Source: Eubacterium sp. (GTDB lineage: Bacteria; Bacillota; Clostridia; Peptostreptococcales; Anaerovoracaceae). From it: a DNA stretch of 8,835 nt. The position numbers and the translations under genes are program-made. Location of the stretch: NCBI GenBank assembly GCA_017419895.1, contig JAFOKI010000225.1, positions 1-8,835 on the forward strand, given 5' to 3'. The notes beneath the pieces were generated by a model. The model saw nothing but the letters and a program-made list of their open reading frames with translations, did not search any database and was not told the origin of the DNA. This document shows positions 1 to 7,127 of the stretch, in pieces. Every line of letters starts with the position of its first letter. Positions within the stretch are counted from its first letter, which is position 1.

Positions 1-381
1 CCGATAATCTGGAAGAAGAAATCGGCCAAGCCAAAGCTTTGTTTCATGGGCTGTCCACACATGAGCCTGCAGCAGCTTAAAGATTTGACTGACAAAGTCG
101 AAGCGGGGCTTGCCGAGAGCGGCGAGAAAAAAGTCACTATCCCGACAGTATTCACAGCCGCACCCGCGGTCCTCGAGGAGTTCGAGAAAACTCCGTATGC
201 GGAAAGACTGAAAAAGACGGGCGTCATTACGTCCTATATTTGTCCACTGATGTATATGAACAACCCGCTCAGCGAGAAAATGCCTGTCATCACGTCGAGC
301 AACAAGCTCAGGACGTACACGAGCGCGAGATATTACACGGAAGATGAGATAGTTTACAAGATCACGAAAGGGGGCCGTTAA
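1..381 (+). CDS. Aconitase X large (catalytic) subunit, C-terminal fragment cut by window edge
   Basis: The frame is open to the left edge, so only about the last 126 residues are present. The ATG at 46 is internal: the residues before it (…KPKLCF) run without a break into the conserved MGCPHMSL block typical of the aconitase X catalytic domain (DUF521/AcnX). A second conserved cysteine lies in the ICPLMYM block about 60 residues later. Cysteines of this kind are likely iron-sulfur ligands in the family, but that assignment is from memory. Bacterial AcnX proteins dehydrate hydroxylated acids; characterised members are cis-3-hydroxy-L-proline dehydratases, and archaeal ones act on phosphomevalonate. 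The substrate here cannot be read from this fragment. It ends in TAA one base before the small-subunit ATG, so the two are co-transcribed and presumably form one complex. Confidence 0.88.
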   Translation, partial: PIIWKKKSAKPKLCFMGCPHMSLQQLKDLTDKVEAGLAESGEKKVTIPTVFTAAPAVLEEFEKTPYAERLKKTGVITSYICPLMYMNNPLSEKMPVITSSNKLRTYTSARYYTEDEIVYKITKGGR

Positions 382-382
382 G

Positions 383-826
383 ATGAGAGTTTTCGAAGGA
401 AGAACGGTAGTCCCCGGCAGCGTGACTGCAGAGGCGGTGGTTTCTCACGGCGGGCTCAATACGCTGGCTTCGTTCCAGAAGGCGCTCCAGTTCGGCGACA
501 AGAAGGCGACCTGCGGCGACCAGAACAACCCGGATCTGTACGGGAAGCAGATGGCGGGTAAGGCTCTCTGCCTTCCCCAAACGATCGGCTCGACTACGGG
601 CGGTCTGGTCATCTACTGCGCGTGTTCAATGGGCCGCCAGCCGGCATGCATGCTTTTCTCGGAACCGATCGATTCACTTGCGGCCGCCGGAACGATTTTG
701 GCAGACGTGTGGCTTGAAGGCGTGAAAATGCCCGTTGTCGATTCACTCGGCGCGAAGTTCCTCGATTATGTGAAAGACGGGATGAAGATCACGATACAGG
801 ATGGAGGCAAAGTAGAAGTCGAATAG
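383..826 (+). CDS. Aconitase X small (swivel domain) subunit
   Basis: This 147-residue protein matches the AcnX swivel domain (DUF126) in length and pattern. It opens with FEGRTVVPGSVTAEAVVS, has a GDQNNPDLYGK segment at about 45-55, and carries the GSTTGG glycine/serine loop at 69-74, which in the family packs against the catalytic subunit and contacts substrate. In some bacteria the two domains are fused; here they are separate genes. The start is supported by AAAGGGGG at 367-374, eight bases before the ATG and inside the end of the upstream gene. The family glycine-rich stretch before GST reads LPQTIGS rather than the more usual PGGRGS-like form, so it may belong to a subgroup with its own substrate. 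A hydroxyproline-type dehydratase is the best guess, but only the family is secure. A terminator follows about 50 bases downstream. Confidence 0.9.
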   Translation: MRVFEGRTVVPGSVTAEAVVSHGGLNTLASFQKALQFGDKKATCGDQNNPDLYGKQMAGKALCLPQTIGSTTGGLVIYCACSMGRQPACMLFSEPIDSLAAAGTILADVWLEGVKMPVVDSLGAKFLDYVKDGMKITIQDGGKVEVE

Positions 827-876
827 GGCTGACAGATCGAACACGCCGAATAGACGGCATGCTGATACCGAAAAAC

Positions 877-907
877 AAAGGGCATCCCACAATGGGATGC
901 CCTTTTT
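877..907. terminator. Bidirectional intrinsic terminator between convergent genes
   Basis: AAAGGGCATCCCA (877-889) and its exact reverse complement TGGGATGCCCTTT (893-905) form a 13-bp stem with a three-base loop (CAA). On the + strand it is followed by T residues to 907. Read on the minus strand the stem is followed by GTTTTT (871-876). It therefore can end transcription of the aconitase X pair from the left and of the YD-repeat gene from the right, which stops at 984. Confidence 0.9.
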
Positions 908-983
908 CTGATGTATGACAAGACCGTGAAGAAATACTTGTCCTGCAATATCCCGCCCCGGCATACATTCTGTCCTCTTAAGG

Positions 984-1781
984 TCAGAAGAGCGGATCCA
1001 TTTTCATGACGGGGAATCCGTAACATTTGAGCAGGTACTGCTGCTGTTTCATCGCCTTCGTTCTGGAGTGGTTGATTTTCTTCGTATAGTACTTGATTTC
1101 ATTCATGTTTTCATCATTTTTATGCAGTATGGTATTTTTCGCGATATACGTCATCCCTTTTTTCTTATAGGTAAACTTTGTATACGCCTTCTTCTTTCCC
1201 CTCTCTTTCATCGAAAGAGGGAAGCCCTTCTTGTTGTAACGATAGGTCTGGTTTCCGATCCTTGTCGGCTGGCCGTGCTTGTTGAAGGACAGCTTCATGG
1301 TCTCCGTCTCATCGTACCAGCAGCTTATCAGCTTATTCGGATACTTGGCTTTCGCGTTTTTGTAATAATACCAGACACCTTCTTCCCACGTGTCCGAATT
1401 CACATAACCCATCTTACATTCTTTTAACCGGCCCTTTTCGTCATAGGAATATTTATGGTAAAGTTTCTCGTCGTCATATCCGGGTGTGATGATTGCTTCT
1501 GTGATCCGGCCATTCTTATCATATTTGAACACCGTCTTTTCGCGGGGTTCCGCCGGATCGTCCAGCTGCCTTATGATCTCTTTCACAAGCCCGTCCTTGT
1601 TGTACCGGAATCGTATCCAAAACGGCAGCCCGCCATCTGCATTAACGTAGATCTTACTGATAACAGTACTCTTTTTGGATGCAGCATGCGCTTCCCCCGT
1701 CACGCAAGGTATGAGCATCAGCAGCACCACGGCTGCCACTGCCAGAACACCCGCCAATCTTTTCCAACTGTTCTTAGTCAT
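984..1781 (-). CDS. Secreted YD/RHS-like repeat protein, function unknown
   Basis: A 265-residue protein with a clear signal peptide: basic start (MTKNSWKR), hydrophobic core at about 9-27, and an AHA|AS cleavage site near residue 33. There is no LPXTG or lipobox that I can see, so it is probably exported and released or loosely held. The mature part has degenerate YD-type units: RYNKDGLVKE (59-68), KYDKNGRITE (87-96), SYDEKGRLKE (112-121), RYNKKGFPLS (181-190) and a weaker TYKKKG (204-209). These resemble the small repeats of RHS/wall-associated proteins but without the long array, core or toxin domain. The C-terminal half is rich in lysine and tyrosine. Start: ATG with AAGGAGG seven bases upstream. 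It stands alone between two terminators, and its base composition looks more AT-rich than its neighbours. I do not recognise a specific function; surface or matrix binding is only a guess. Confidence 0.8.
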   Translation of the reverse strand: MTKNSWKRLAGVLAVAAVVLLMLIPCVTGEAHAASKKSTVISKIYVNADGGLPFWIRFRYNKDGLVKEIIRQLDDPAEPREKTVFKYDKNGRITEAIITPGYDDEKLYHKYSYDEKGRLKECKMGYVNSDTWEEGVWYYYKNAKAKYPNKLISCWYDETETMKLSFNKHGQPTRIGNQTYRYNKKGFPLSMKERGKKKAYTKFTYKKKGMTYIAKNTILHKNDENMNEIKYYTKKINHSRTKAMKQQQYLLKCYGFPVMKMDPLF

Positions 1782-1792
1782 TGTCCTGCCTC

Positions 1793-1814
1793 CTTATTTC
1801 ATTCTTATTTCATT
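1793..1814 (-). repeat. Tandem 11-bp duplication in the YD-gene leader, overlapping its ribosome-binding site
   Basis: CTTATTTCATT occurs twice without a gap (1793-1803 and 1804-1814). On the minus strand this gives AATGAAATAAG twice, and the copy nearest the gene supplies the AAG of the AAGGAGG ribosome-binding site at 1789-1795. Tandem units in this position can change by slippage, but two copies may simply be a chance duplication. Confidence 0.8.
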
Positions 1815-1990
1815 TTGCTGCCGCGCAGGTTCTCCATTTTGCGTCAAAGCATTCTTCCGGCAGCTCCCTGCGTTGTTTTCTGTAACCAGCATATCACGCG
1901 GATGCCGCTATCCTGTAATCCGGAAGTTCCCACCGGCATGTATTTGGCGTTTGGGAAAAAACTGCGGTTCATGCCATTATGCGTGGCTGC
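1815..1990. other. Non-coding gap upstream of the YD-repeat gene; no confident promoter
   Basis: This stretch must contain the promoter of the minus-strand YD gene, because a terminator lies just beyond it. I found a TTGACG hexamer (minus strand, 1847-1842) but no -10 box at suitable spacing. Open frames on the + strand here have no ribosome-binding site or recognisable protein. Nothing resembling a known riboswitch or small RNA was seen. Confidence 0.5.
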
Positions 1991-2020
1991 AAAACAAAAG
2001 CGCCGCTCTTGAGGCGGCGC
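1991..2020 (-). terminator. Intrinsic terminator of the peptide-uptake operon
   Basis: Read on the minus strand, GCGCCGC (2020-2014), a seven-base loop, and GCGGCGC (2006-2000) form a 7-bp all-GC stem followed by TTTTGTTTT (1999-1991). It lies 21 bases past the stop codon of the deacylase gene, so it closes the whole minus-strand operon and separates it from the YD-repeat gene. Confidence 0.9.
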
Positions 2021-2041
2021 AGCTTTGTTCTGATATGTTAT

Positions 2042-3409
2042 TCAGTTCCTGAGAATCAGTTCACCGCCGAGTTCTCCGGTGAGCTCGTTATGATCGCAGC
2101 CGACTTTTCCGGCGACGATCACATAATCGATCCCGACGTTGGGGAGCGATGTGTCGAGGAATGTCGCTCCGTCCAGGATCGTGTCCGGATCGAATATCGT
2201 GATGTCGGCATCCATGCCCGGGCGGATATCGCCTTTTGTTGGAAGTCCGACGAACGCGGCGGGACGGATCGTCAGTTTCTCGAGCGCGTCGATAAGGGGA
2301 AGGAGTTTCTCTTCCCTTACATATTTACCGAGGATGCGGGGGAACGATCCGGCGGTCCTTGGGTGTGATCCCATTCCGGGGAACATTCCGCCGTCTGTAC
2401 CGTAAAAGCCGTTGGGGTCAGCTATTGCCAGGCGGACGTCTGCCTCATCAAGGGCGAACGCGACTACGTTCGCTTCCGGCTGCTCTTTAAGGATTTTGTT
2501 GTAAAGCGCTTCGTCGCAGCGCATTCCCATATACGGCTCACAAAGCGGCATGATGATATCATATCCGCAGTTCCATTTGGCTCTCCAATCCATATCGAAA
2601 GCAGCCGAACCGATTTCTGTGCAGAACGCGTTGTACGGATAGACGTCAAAGCCGAGCCTTGGATTCGCCGACATCTCTTCGTTCATAATGTCGAGAGAGG
2701 GACGCATGTTTCCGCCGACAGCCGCAAGGCTTCCGATGTGGGAGAGTTCTACGCGGCAGCCTGTCACTTTGGACAGATCGGCTATTTCATGTACCGAATC
2801 CAGACATTTGTCGGTATCAGCGCGGAAATGGATGGAAATGAGCGGATCGTATTCTTTGAGCGCCATTACGGCATCGGTCATTTCTTCTGTCGAAATGCCG
2901 GGGCAGTATTCGAGACCGAATGAGAAGCCCCATGCGCCATCCTCCAGCTCAGCGCGCAGTTTTTCGATTATTTCTGCGCGGACATCGGCAGGTACGTCCC
3001 CGTACCATCCGAAGCCGTATTCATCGCGGAAAGAGTTGTATCCAGCGAGGGGAACATAGTTTATGTATCCTCCGCCGTTTGTTTCATAGACCTTTTTCAC
3101 ATATGAAACGGGGTTGAACTCGATGCCGCAGTTTCCGCATATACCGGTCGTAATGCCCTGGCGCAGATAATACTTGGAAACGTCAAATTCGGTGCTGCCG
3201 TCCGGGAACACTTCTTCGTGGGAGTGCATGTCGATGAATCCGGGGGATACGACCTTGCCGGAGGCGTCGATAACGCGCGCGGCTTCAACAAAGCCGTCTT
3301 CAGGCAGTACAGCTTCGATTTTGCCGTCTTTGACGGCTACATTAGCCTTTACAAAGGTCTTTGTTGTGAAATCCGGAATCATTCCTCCGGTAATAAGAAT
3401 GTCATACAT
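2042..3409 (-). CDS. N-acyl-D-amino-acid deacylase (D-aminoacylase family amidohydrolase)
   Basis: This 455-residue cytoplasmic metal-dependent hydrolase of the amidohydrolase superfamily is predicted to cleave N-acyl-D-amino acids to a D-amino acid and a carboxylate. The key residues of the D-aminoacylase family are in place: PGFIDMHSH with the HxH pair (H62, H64), TTGICGNCG with the metal cysteine (C94, aligned from memory to Cys96 of the Alcaligenes enzyme), H194 in SIHFRAD, H224 in SHIG, and D339 in YGTDGG. The segment GSHPRTAGSFPRILGKYVRE (347-366) is a family signature near the C-terminal end of the barrel. The C-terminus (RPGMDADITIFD, about 396-407) returns to the small beta domain. 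An upstream in-frame ATG at 3487 would overlap the ATPase gene and add 26 residues of no family similarity, so I use the ATG at 3409 with AAGGAG seven bases upstream. It is the last gene of the operon. Preference for neutral, Asp or Glu side chains, or a dipeptidase role, cannot be told from sequence. Confidence 0.87.
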   Translation of the reverse strand: MYDILITGGMIPDFTTKTFVKANVAVKDGKIEAVLPEDGFVEAARVIDASGKVVSPGFIDMHSHEEVFPDGSTEFDVSKYYLRQGITTGICGNCGIEFNPVSYVKKVYETNGGGYINYVPLAGYNSFRDEYGFGWYGDVPADVRAEIIEKLRAELEDGAWGFSFGLEYCPGISTEEMTDAVMALKEYDPLISIHFRADTDKCLDSVHEIADLSKVTGCRVELSHIGSLAAVGGNMRPSLDIMNEEMSANPRLGFDVYPYNAFCTEIGSAAFDMDWRAKWNCGYDIIMPLCEPYMGMRCDEALYNKILKEQPEANVVAFALDEADVRLAIADPNGFYGTDGGMFPGMGSHPRTAGSFPRILGKYVREEKLLPLIDALEKLTIRPAAFVGLPTKGDIRPGMDADITIFDPDTILDGATFLDTSLPNVGIDYVIVAGKVGCDHNELTGELGGELILRN

Positions 3410-3416
3410 GTCAGTT

Positions 3417-3422
3417 CTCCTT
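3417..3422 (-). promoter_or_regulatory. Ribosome-binding site that fixes the deacylase start
   Basis: AAGGAG on the minus strand lies seven bases upstream of the ATG at 3409, within the 28-base gap after the ATPase stop codon. It supports translation from MYDILITGG rather than from the longer reading frame that begins inside the ATPase gene. Confidence 0.85.
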
Positions 3423-3437
3423 AGATTGCGATGCGGG

Positions 3438-4370
3438 CTAGAATTCCAGATTTCCCGCGTGGAAGCACGCTGCGGTATGATCTTCACCGAGCGACATCAC
3501 GGGCGGTTCTTCATTGAAGCATTTTTCATCGGCGAATTTGCAGCGGGAAGCGAATCTGCATCCCTTCTGATCACCGCTCAGACTCGGCATATCACCGCTC
3601 AGTATGTATTTCTTGCGGTCGCGGTCGCGCGGATGGAGCGGCGGGACGGAAGAAAGAAGGCTGAGTGTATACGGATGTTTGTATCCGCTGTATACGGAAG
3701 CAGCGTCTCCCTGCTCCATGATCTTGCCGCCGTACATGACCGAGATGCGGTCACTCATGTAGCGGACTACCGCAAGGTTATGGCTTATGAACAGATACGC
3801 AAGGCCGAACCGCTCCTGGAGGTCCAGGAGTTCGTTGAGCGTCTGCGCCTGGACCGATACGTCCAGGGCTGACGTGGGCTCGTCCAGCACGAGGAGTTTG
3901 GGCTTAAGCATGATGGCTCTCGCGATTGATACGCGCTGCTGCTGGCCGCCGGAAAGCTCGTGCGGGAAGCGGTCAAGGAGTTCTTTTCCGAGATTTACTC
4001 TCTCGGCCGTTTCGAGGATTATGTCCCGGGCGTCTTTCTTTTTAATGCCGTGGAGCTCGAGCGGTCTCTCAAGCGATCTGTAAATGGTAGTCCTTGGATT
4101 GAGCGAAGAAGCCGGATCCTGGAATACCGCACCGACTGTACCGTCAAGCGAGATCGAACCCGATGTCGGCTCGAGAAGTCCGAGGATTATTCTTGCCAGT
4201 GTTGTTTTGCCGGAACCGGATTCGCCTACCAGCCCGAGTGTTTCGCCCTGCGCGATGGTGAGACTCACGTCGTCGACCGCGCGGACATATTGGTTGGACT
4301 TGCGCAGACTTCTTTCTGTATAGAAGAATTTGCTGACGTGATCTACTGTCAGGAGAATGTTATCTCTCAT
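3438..4370 (-). CDS. dppF: Peptide ABC transporter ATP-binding protein, DppF/OppF type
   Basis: A 310-residue cytoplasmic ATPase that pairs with the D-type ATPase to power peptide import. It has Walker A GESGSGKTT (49-57), Q-loop Q84, signature LSGGQQQR (139-146), Walker B LLVLDE (159-164) and switch histidine H197. The C-terminal extension of the oligopeptide family is present: HPYTLSLLSSVP, then GCRFASRCKFADEKC with C271, C277 and C284, and C302 later, a set that in some DppD/DppF proteins holds an iron-sulfur cluster. The insertion before the GET motif (SLRKSNQYVRAVDDVSL) is typical of the F member. Its ATG overlaps the stop of the upstream ATPase gene by four bases (ATGA), implying translational coupling, and GGAGGAG precedes it. 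It could equally be named oppF; ligand class is not resolved by this subunit. Confidence 0.93.
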   Translation of the reverse strand: MRDNILLTVDHVSKFFYTERSLRKSNQYVRAVDDVSLTIAQGETLGLVGESGSGKTTLARIILGLLEPTSGSISLDGTVGAVFQDPASSLNPRTTIYRSLERPLELHGIKKKDARDIILETAERVNLGKELLDRFPHELSGGQQQRVSIARAIMLKPKLLVLDEPTSALDVSVQAQTLNELLDLQERFGLAYLFISHNLAVVRYMSDRISVMYGGKIMEQGDAASVYSGYKHPYTLSLLSSVPPLHPRDRDRKKYILSGDMPSLSGDQKGCRFASRCKFADEKCFNEEPPVMSLGEDHTAACFHAGNLEF

Positions 4371-5335
4371 TTGAGATCTCCTCCTTTCACCATGTGGCAG
4401 GCACAGAAGTGGTCATGACCGACCTCGAGCATTTTCGGGTCCTGTTCACGGCAGATGGCTTCGGCTATCGGGCAGCGGTCAGCGAACCTGCAGCCTTTGA
4501 TTTCCTGCGTGAGGTCGGGAACCGAGCCGGGGATCGTCTCAAGCCGGCCTTCTTTTTTTGTAATGACCGGAAGGGCCTTCATAAGGAGCTTTGTGTACGG
4601 ATGGCGCGGCTCATCGAAGATCTGGAACACATCGCCCATTTCAACGATTTTGCCGGCGTACATGACCCCGACTCTGTCGGCCATATCAGCCACGATACCA
4701 AAGTCATGTGTGATCAGCAGCACACATGTGTCATATTCGTGTCTCAGGTCGTTCATTAAATCGATGATGCCGGCCTGTATGGTTACGTCCAGCGCGGTTG
4801 TCGGTTCATCGGCTATGAGAATGCCCGGATGCCGACAAAGCATCATTCCGATCATGACTCTCTGACGCATTCCGCCCGAAATCTCGTGCGGATATGATTT
4901 GAGGCGTTTTTCCGGATCGGGTATTTTGACGTCGTGCATGACTTCGCCCGCGAGTTTCCACGCCTCGCTCTTTTCCATTTTGTCTACTACAAGACCCTCT
5001 GCGATCTGATAACCGGATGTATATACCGGATTCAGGGAGTCGAGAGGATTCTGGAATATCATTCCTATACGGTTTCCGCGGACGGCGGTCATTTCTTTGT
5101 TGGAGAGTTTGAGAAGGTCCTGCCCCTCGAAAATGACTTCGCCCGAAGCTATGCGTCCGGGGGACTGTATGAGCCTCATTATGGCTCTCGCAGTCGTGGA
5201 TTTGCCGCAGCCTGATTCGCCTACAAGCGCGAAACACTCGCCGCGCTCAAGGTCGAAGCTGACATCGGACACCGCCTGTACCCCGCCGGAATACTCGACA
5301 GAAAGATTGCGTACATCTAATACTAATTCTGCCAT
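4367..5335 (-). CDS. dppD: Peptide ABC transporter ATP-binding protein, DppD/OppD type
   Basis: A 322-residue ATPase, partner of the F-type subunit. Walker A GESGCGKST (39-47), Q-loop Q95, signature ISGGMRQR (152-159), Walker B ILIADE (172-177) and H210 are intact, so it should hydrolyse ATP. The C-terminal oligopeptide domain has RHPYTKLLMKALP and GCRFADRCPIAEAIC (C282, C288, C295) with CAC at 311-313, again the possible iron-sulfur motif. The reading frame extends upstream to 5431 through the permease gene, but those 32 residues are not family-like; the ATG at 5335 (MAELVLDVRNLSVEY) gives the normal N-terminus. It starts two bases after the permease stop, with a GAAGG site just upstream, so the genes are coupled. 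Confidence 0.93.
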   Translation of the reverse strand: MAELVLDVRNLSVEYSGGVQAVSDVSFDLERGECFALVGESGCGKSTTARAIMRLIQSPGRIASGEVIFEGQDLLKLSNKEMTAVRGNRIGMIFQNPLDSLNPVYTSGYQIAEGLVVDKMEKSEAWKLAGEVMHDVKIPDPEKRLKSYPHEISGGMRQRVMIGMMLCRHPGILIADEPTTALDVTIQAGIIDLMNDLRHEYDTCVLLITHDFGIVADMADRVGVMYAGKIVEMGDVFQIFDEPRHPYTKLLMKALPVITKKEGRLETIPGSVPDLTQEIKGCRFADRCPIAEAICREQDPKMLEVGHDHFCACHMVKGGDLK

Positions 5336-5337
5336 GG

Positions 5338-6177
5338 CTACACCTTCATTCTGGGATCGAGGAGTTCCTTGATTCCCTCTGCGGTCAAATTGAATCCAAG
5401 TACGGTCCATATTATCGCAACACCCGGCCATATAGAGATCCAGGACGCCTTCTTGATGAACTGGATACCTCCCGAGAGGATCATTCCCCAGTCGGGAAGC
5501 GGCTCCTGAGCGCCGAGTGACAGGAAGCTCATTGCCGTCGTCGACAGTATCGCCGCGGGCAGCGCGAGCGATGCAAGAATCACGATCGTGGACGTCAGGT
5601 TGGGAAGTATGTACCGCAGGATTATCTGCAGATTGCTTTCACCGTAAACGCGCGCAGCCTCAATGTACGAGAGATTCTTTAATGACATTACCTTGGCGCG
5701 GATGATCTTGGTAAACTGGGCCCATGACACGAGCGCGATAGAAATGGCTACGTGTTCCGCGCTCGGTCCCATCAGGAGAACGATAGCCATCGCGAGTACG
5801 ATCGGCGGGATCGCCCACACCATATCCGTGATGAACATGATGAAGGAATCGAGTCTCTTTCCAAAATAACCGGCGAGTATACCGAGAGTTACCCCGATGA
5901 GTGATTCGATAACGACCGCGATCAGACCAACCTTAAGGGCTAACCTCGAGCCGTAAATGATCCTGCTGAATACGCATCTTCCGTACTGGTCCGTGCCAAG
6001 AGGGAAACCCTCCGTTCCCGGGGGAAGCAGCTTAAGGCTTATATCCATGTCGGCATAGCCATGCGGGGCAATTACAGGCGCCAGGATCGCCACGAGAATG
6101 ATTATCAGCATCATCAGGAATCCGATGAAATACATTGGTTTTCGGGCGATCTTCCAGAATTTTTTAAGCTTTTTCAT
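5338..6177 (-). CDS. dppC: Peptide ABC transporter permease, DppC/OppC type
   Basis: This 279-residue inner-membrane permease has the usual layout: a first membrane segment at about 16-36, an extracytoplasmic part with the GTDQYGR motif (61-67), then five hydrophobic segments. The EAA loop that docks on the ATPases is EAARVYGESNLQIILRYILP (173-192), and the C-terminal DPRMKV is the family ending. The DPxW-like region appears as EPLPDWGMIL (225-234). One oddity is C68 in GTDQYGRCVFSRI, where the family nearly always has Asp (GRDvxSR). The ATG is preceded by AGGAGG eight bases upstream, which overlaps the stop codon of the B permease gene. Confidence 0.93.
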   Translation of the reverse strand: MKKLKKFWKIARKPMYFIGFLMMLIIILVAILAPVIAPHGYADMDISLKLLPPGTEGFPLGTDQYGRCVFSRIIYGSRLALKVGLIAVVIESLIGVTLGILAGYFGKRLDSFIMFITDMVWAIPPIVLAMAIVLLMGPSAEHVAISIALVSWAQFTKIIRAKVMSLKNLSYIEAARVYGESNLQIILRYILPNLTSTIVILASLALPAAILSTTAMSFLSLGAQEPLPDWGMILSGGIQFIKKASWISIWPGVAIIWTVLGFNLTAEGIKELLDPRMKV

Positions 6178-6185
6178 ACCGGAAG

Positions 6186-6191
6186 CCTCCT
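6186..6191 (-). promoter_or_regulatory. Ribosome-binding site of permease C built on the stop codon of permease B
   Basis: On the minus strand the permease B stop TAG (6192-6190) runs directly into TAGGAGGC, so the last bases of the stop codon are also the first of AGGAGG. Eight bases then separate it from the permease C ATG. Ribosomes finishing B are placed to restart on C, which would keep the two permease subunits in balance. Confidence 0.8.
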
Positions 6192-7119
6192 ATTCCAATC
6201 GGATCCTGGGATCCAGGAATCCCGCGACGATATCGCCTATAAGGTTGCATATAACTGTAAGTATCGCTATAACAAAGACTATCGCCTGGACTACCGGGAA
6301 ATCCTGATGAGCAATACACTTCCAAAGAAGCTGTCCCATGCCGGGCCATGCGAACACATTCTCAACTACGACCGAACCGCCGATGAGCCAGGGAAGACCC
6401 AGGAAAAATGTGACGGTGACCGGTATAAGCGCGTTTCTAAGGATGTGCTTGAACAGGATCTTCCTGTCAGAGATACCCTTTGCGTAAGCAGTTTCCACGT
6501 GTTTTTCTTCCATGACATCCAAAACTTCGCTTCTGGTGAGGCGGAATGTCTGAGCCATAGCAGGAAGCGCCAGTGTCAGCATGGGCAGTATTAGCGATCT
6601 TACCCCGCTGTAGCCGGATATCGGGAAGAAACTGTGACGGATGGCGAACTCGATCATGAAAAGGATACCGAGCCAGAATGCCGGCATCGACCAAAGGACT
6701 ACCATCACGACTGTCATTGATTTATCGAAAAGGCGGTCTTTTTTTACCGCGGCAAATAAGCCGAGCGGTACCGCCAGCAGGTATTCGAATATTATAGCTG
6801 CGCCTGTCAGCATAAGCGTGTACGGCAGACGCTGTTTTATAAGATAGACCACTTCCTGTTTGGTTGTGATCGAGGTGCCGAAGTCGCCCCGCAGGATGTT
6901 TCCGAGCCAGTAGAAATACTGGATTATTGCGGGCTTATCAAGCCCCCAGCGGACTTTCATCTCAGCGATCTTTTCGGGCGGTGTACGCGATCCTGCCAGA
7001 AGGTCTATCGGATCGCCGGGCATAGCCTGCATGATGACGAATATGAGGATCGAAACACAAAGTACGACCAGTACACCAATCAGCAGTCTCTTAATAATGT
7101 ATCTTGTCATTCCGCTCAA
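6190..7119 (-). CDS. dppB: Peptide ABC transporter permease, DppB/OppB type, probable TTG start
   Basis: This 309-residue inner-membrane permease is of the DppB type. It starts with a short basic region and the first membrane helix (RYIIKRLLIGVLVVLCVSIL, 6-25), then MPGDP (33-37), the WLGNILRGDFGTS motif (71-83) and five further hydrophobic segments. The EAA loop is VETAYAKGISDRKILFKHIL (208-227). VVENVFAWPGMGQLL (251-265) and the final DPRIRLE are family hallmarks. The frame can start at TTG (7119) or at an ATG three codons later (7110). AAAGGGGG at 7128-7135 sits eight bases before the TTG but 17 before the ATG, so TTG is favoured. This is the first gene after the intercistronic stem-loop. 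Confidence 0.92.
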   Translation of the reverse strand: MSGMTRYIIKRLLIGVLVVLCVSILIFVIMQAMPGDPIDLLAGSRTPPEKIAEMKVRWGLDKPAIIQYFYWLGNILRGDFGTSITTKQEVVYLIKQRLPYTLMLTGAAIIFEYLLAVPLGLFAAVKKDRLFDKSMTVVMVVLWSMPAFWLGILFMIEFAIRHSFFPISGYSGVRSLILPMLTLALPAMAQTFRLTRSEVLDVMEEKHVETAYAKGISDRKILFKHILRNALIPVTVTFFLGLPWLIGGSVVVENVFAWPGMGQLLWKCIAHQDFPVVQAIVFVIAILTVICNLIGDIVAGFLDPRIRLE

Positions 7120-7127
7120 TTGAGCAG

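Noticed and set aside
1842..1847. TTGACG (minus strand) as -35 box for the secreted protein gene
   Set aside because: No acceptable -10 hexamer lies 15-19 bases downstream.
1455..2012. 185-residue open frame on the + strand
   Set aside because: Antisense to the secreted protein gene and running through the operon terminator; no ribosome-binding site and no family pattern.
3410..3487. Longer N-terminus for the deacylase, starting at 3487
   Set aside because: The extra 26 residues lie inside the ATPase gene, do not look like the family, and a good ribosome-binding site precedes the ATG at 3409.
3174..3872. 232-residue open frame on the + strand
   Set aside because: It is antisense to the deacylase and ATPase F genes, crosses both without regard to their borders, and shows no recognisable domain; it is a shadow frame.
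5336..5431. Longer N-terminus for the D-type ATPase, starting at 5431
   Set aside because: The extension overlaps the permease C gene and is not ATPase-like; MAELVLDVRNLSVEY is the normal family start.
6061..6594. 177-residue open frame on the + strand across the permease junction
   Set aside because: Antisense to two clear permease genes, highly charged low-similarity translation; shadow frame.
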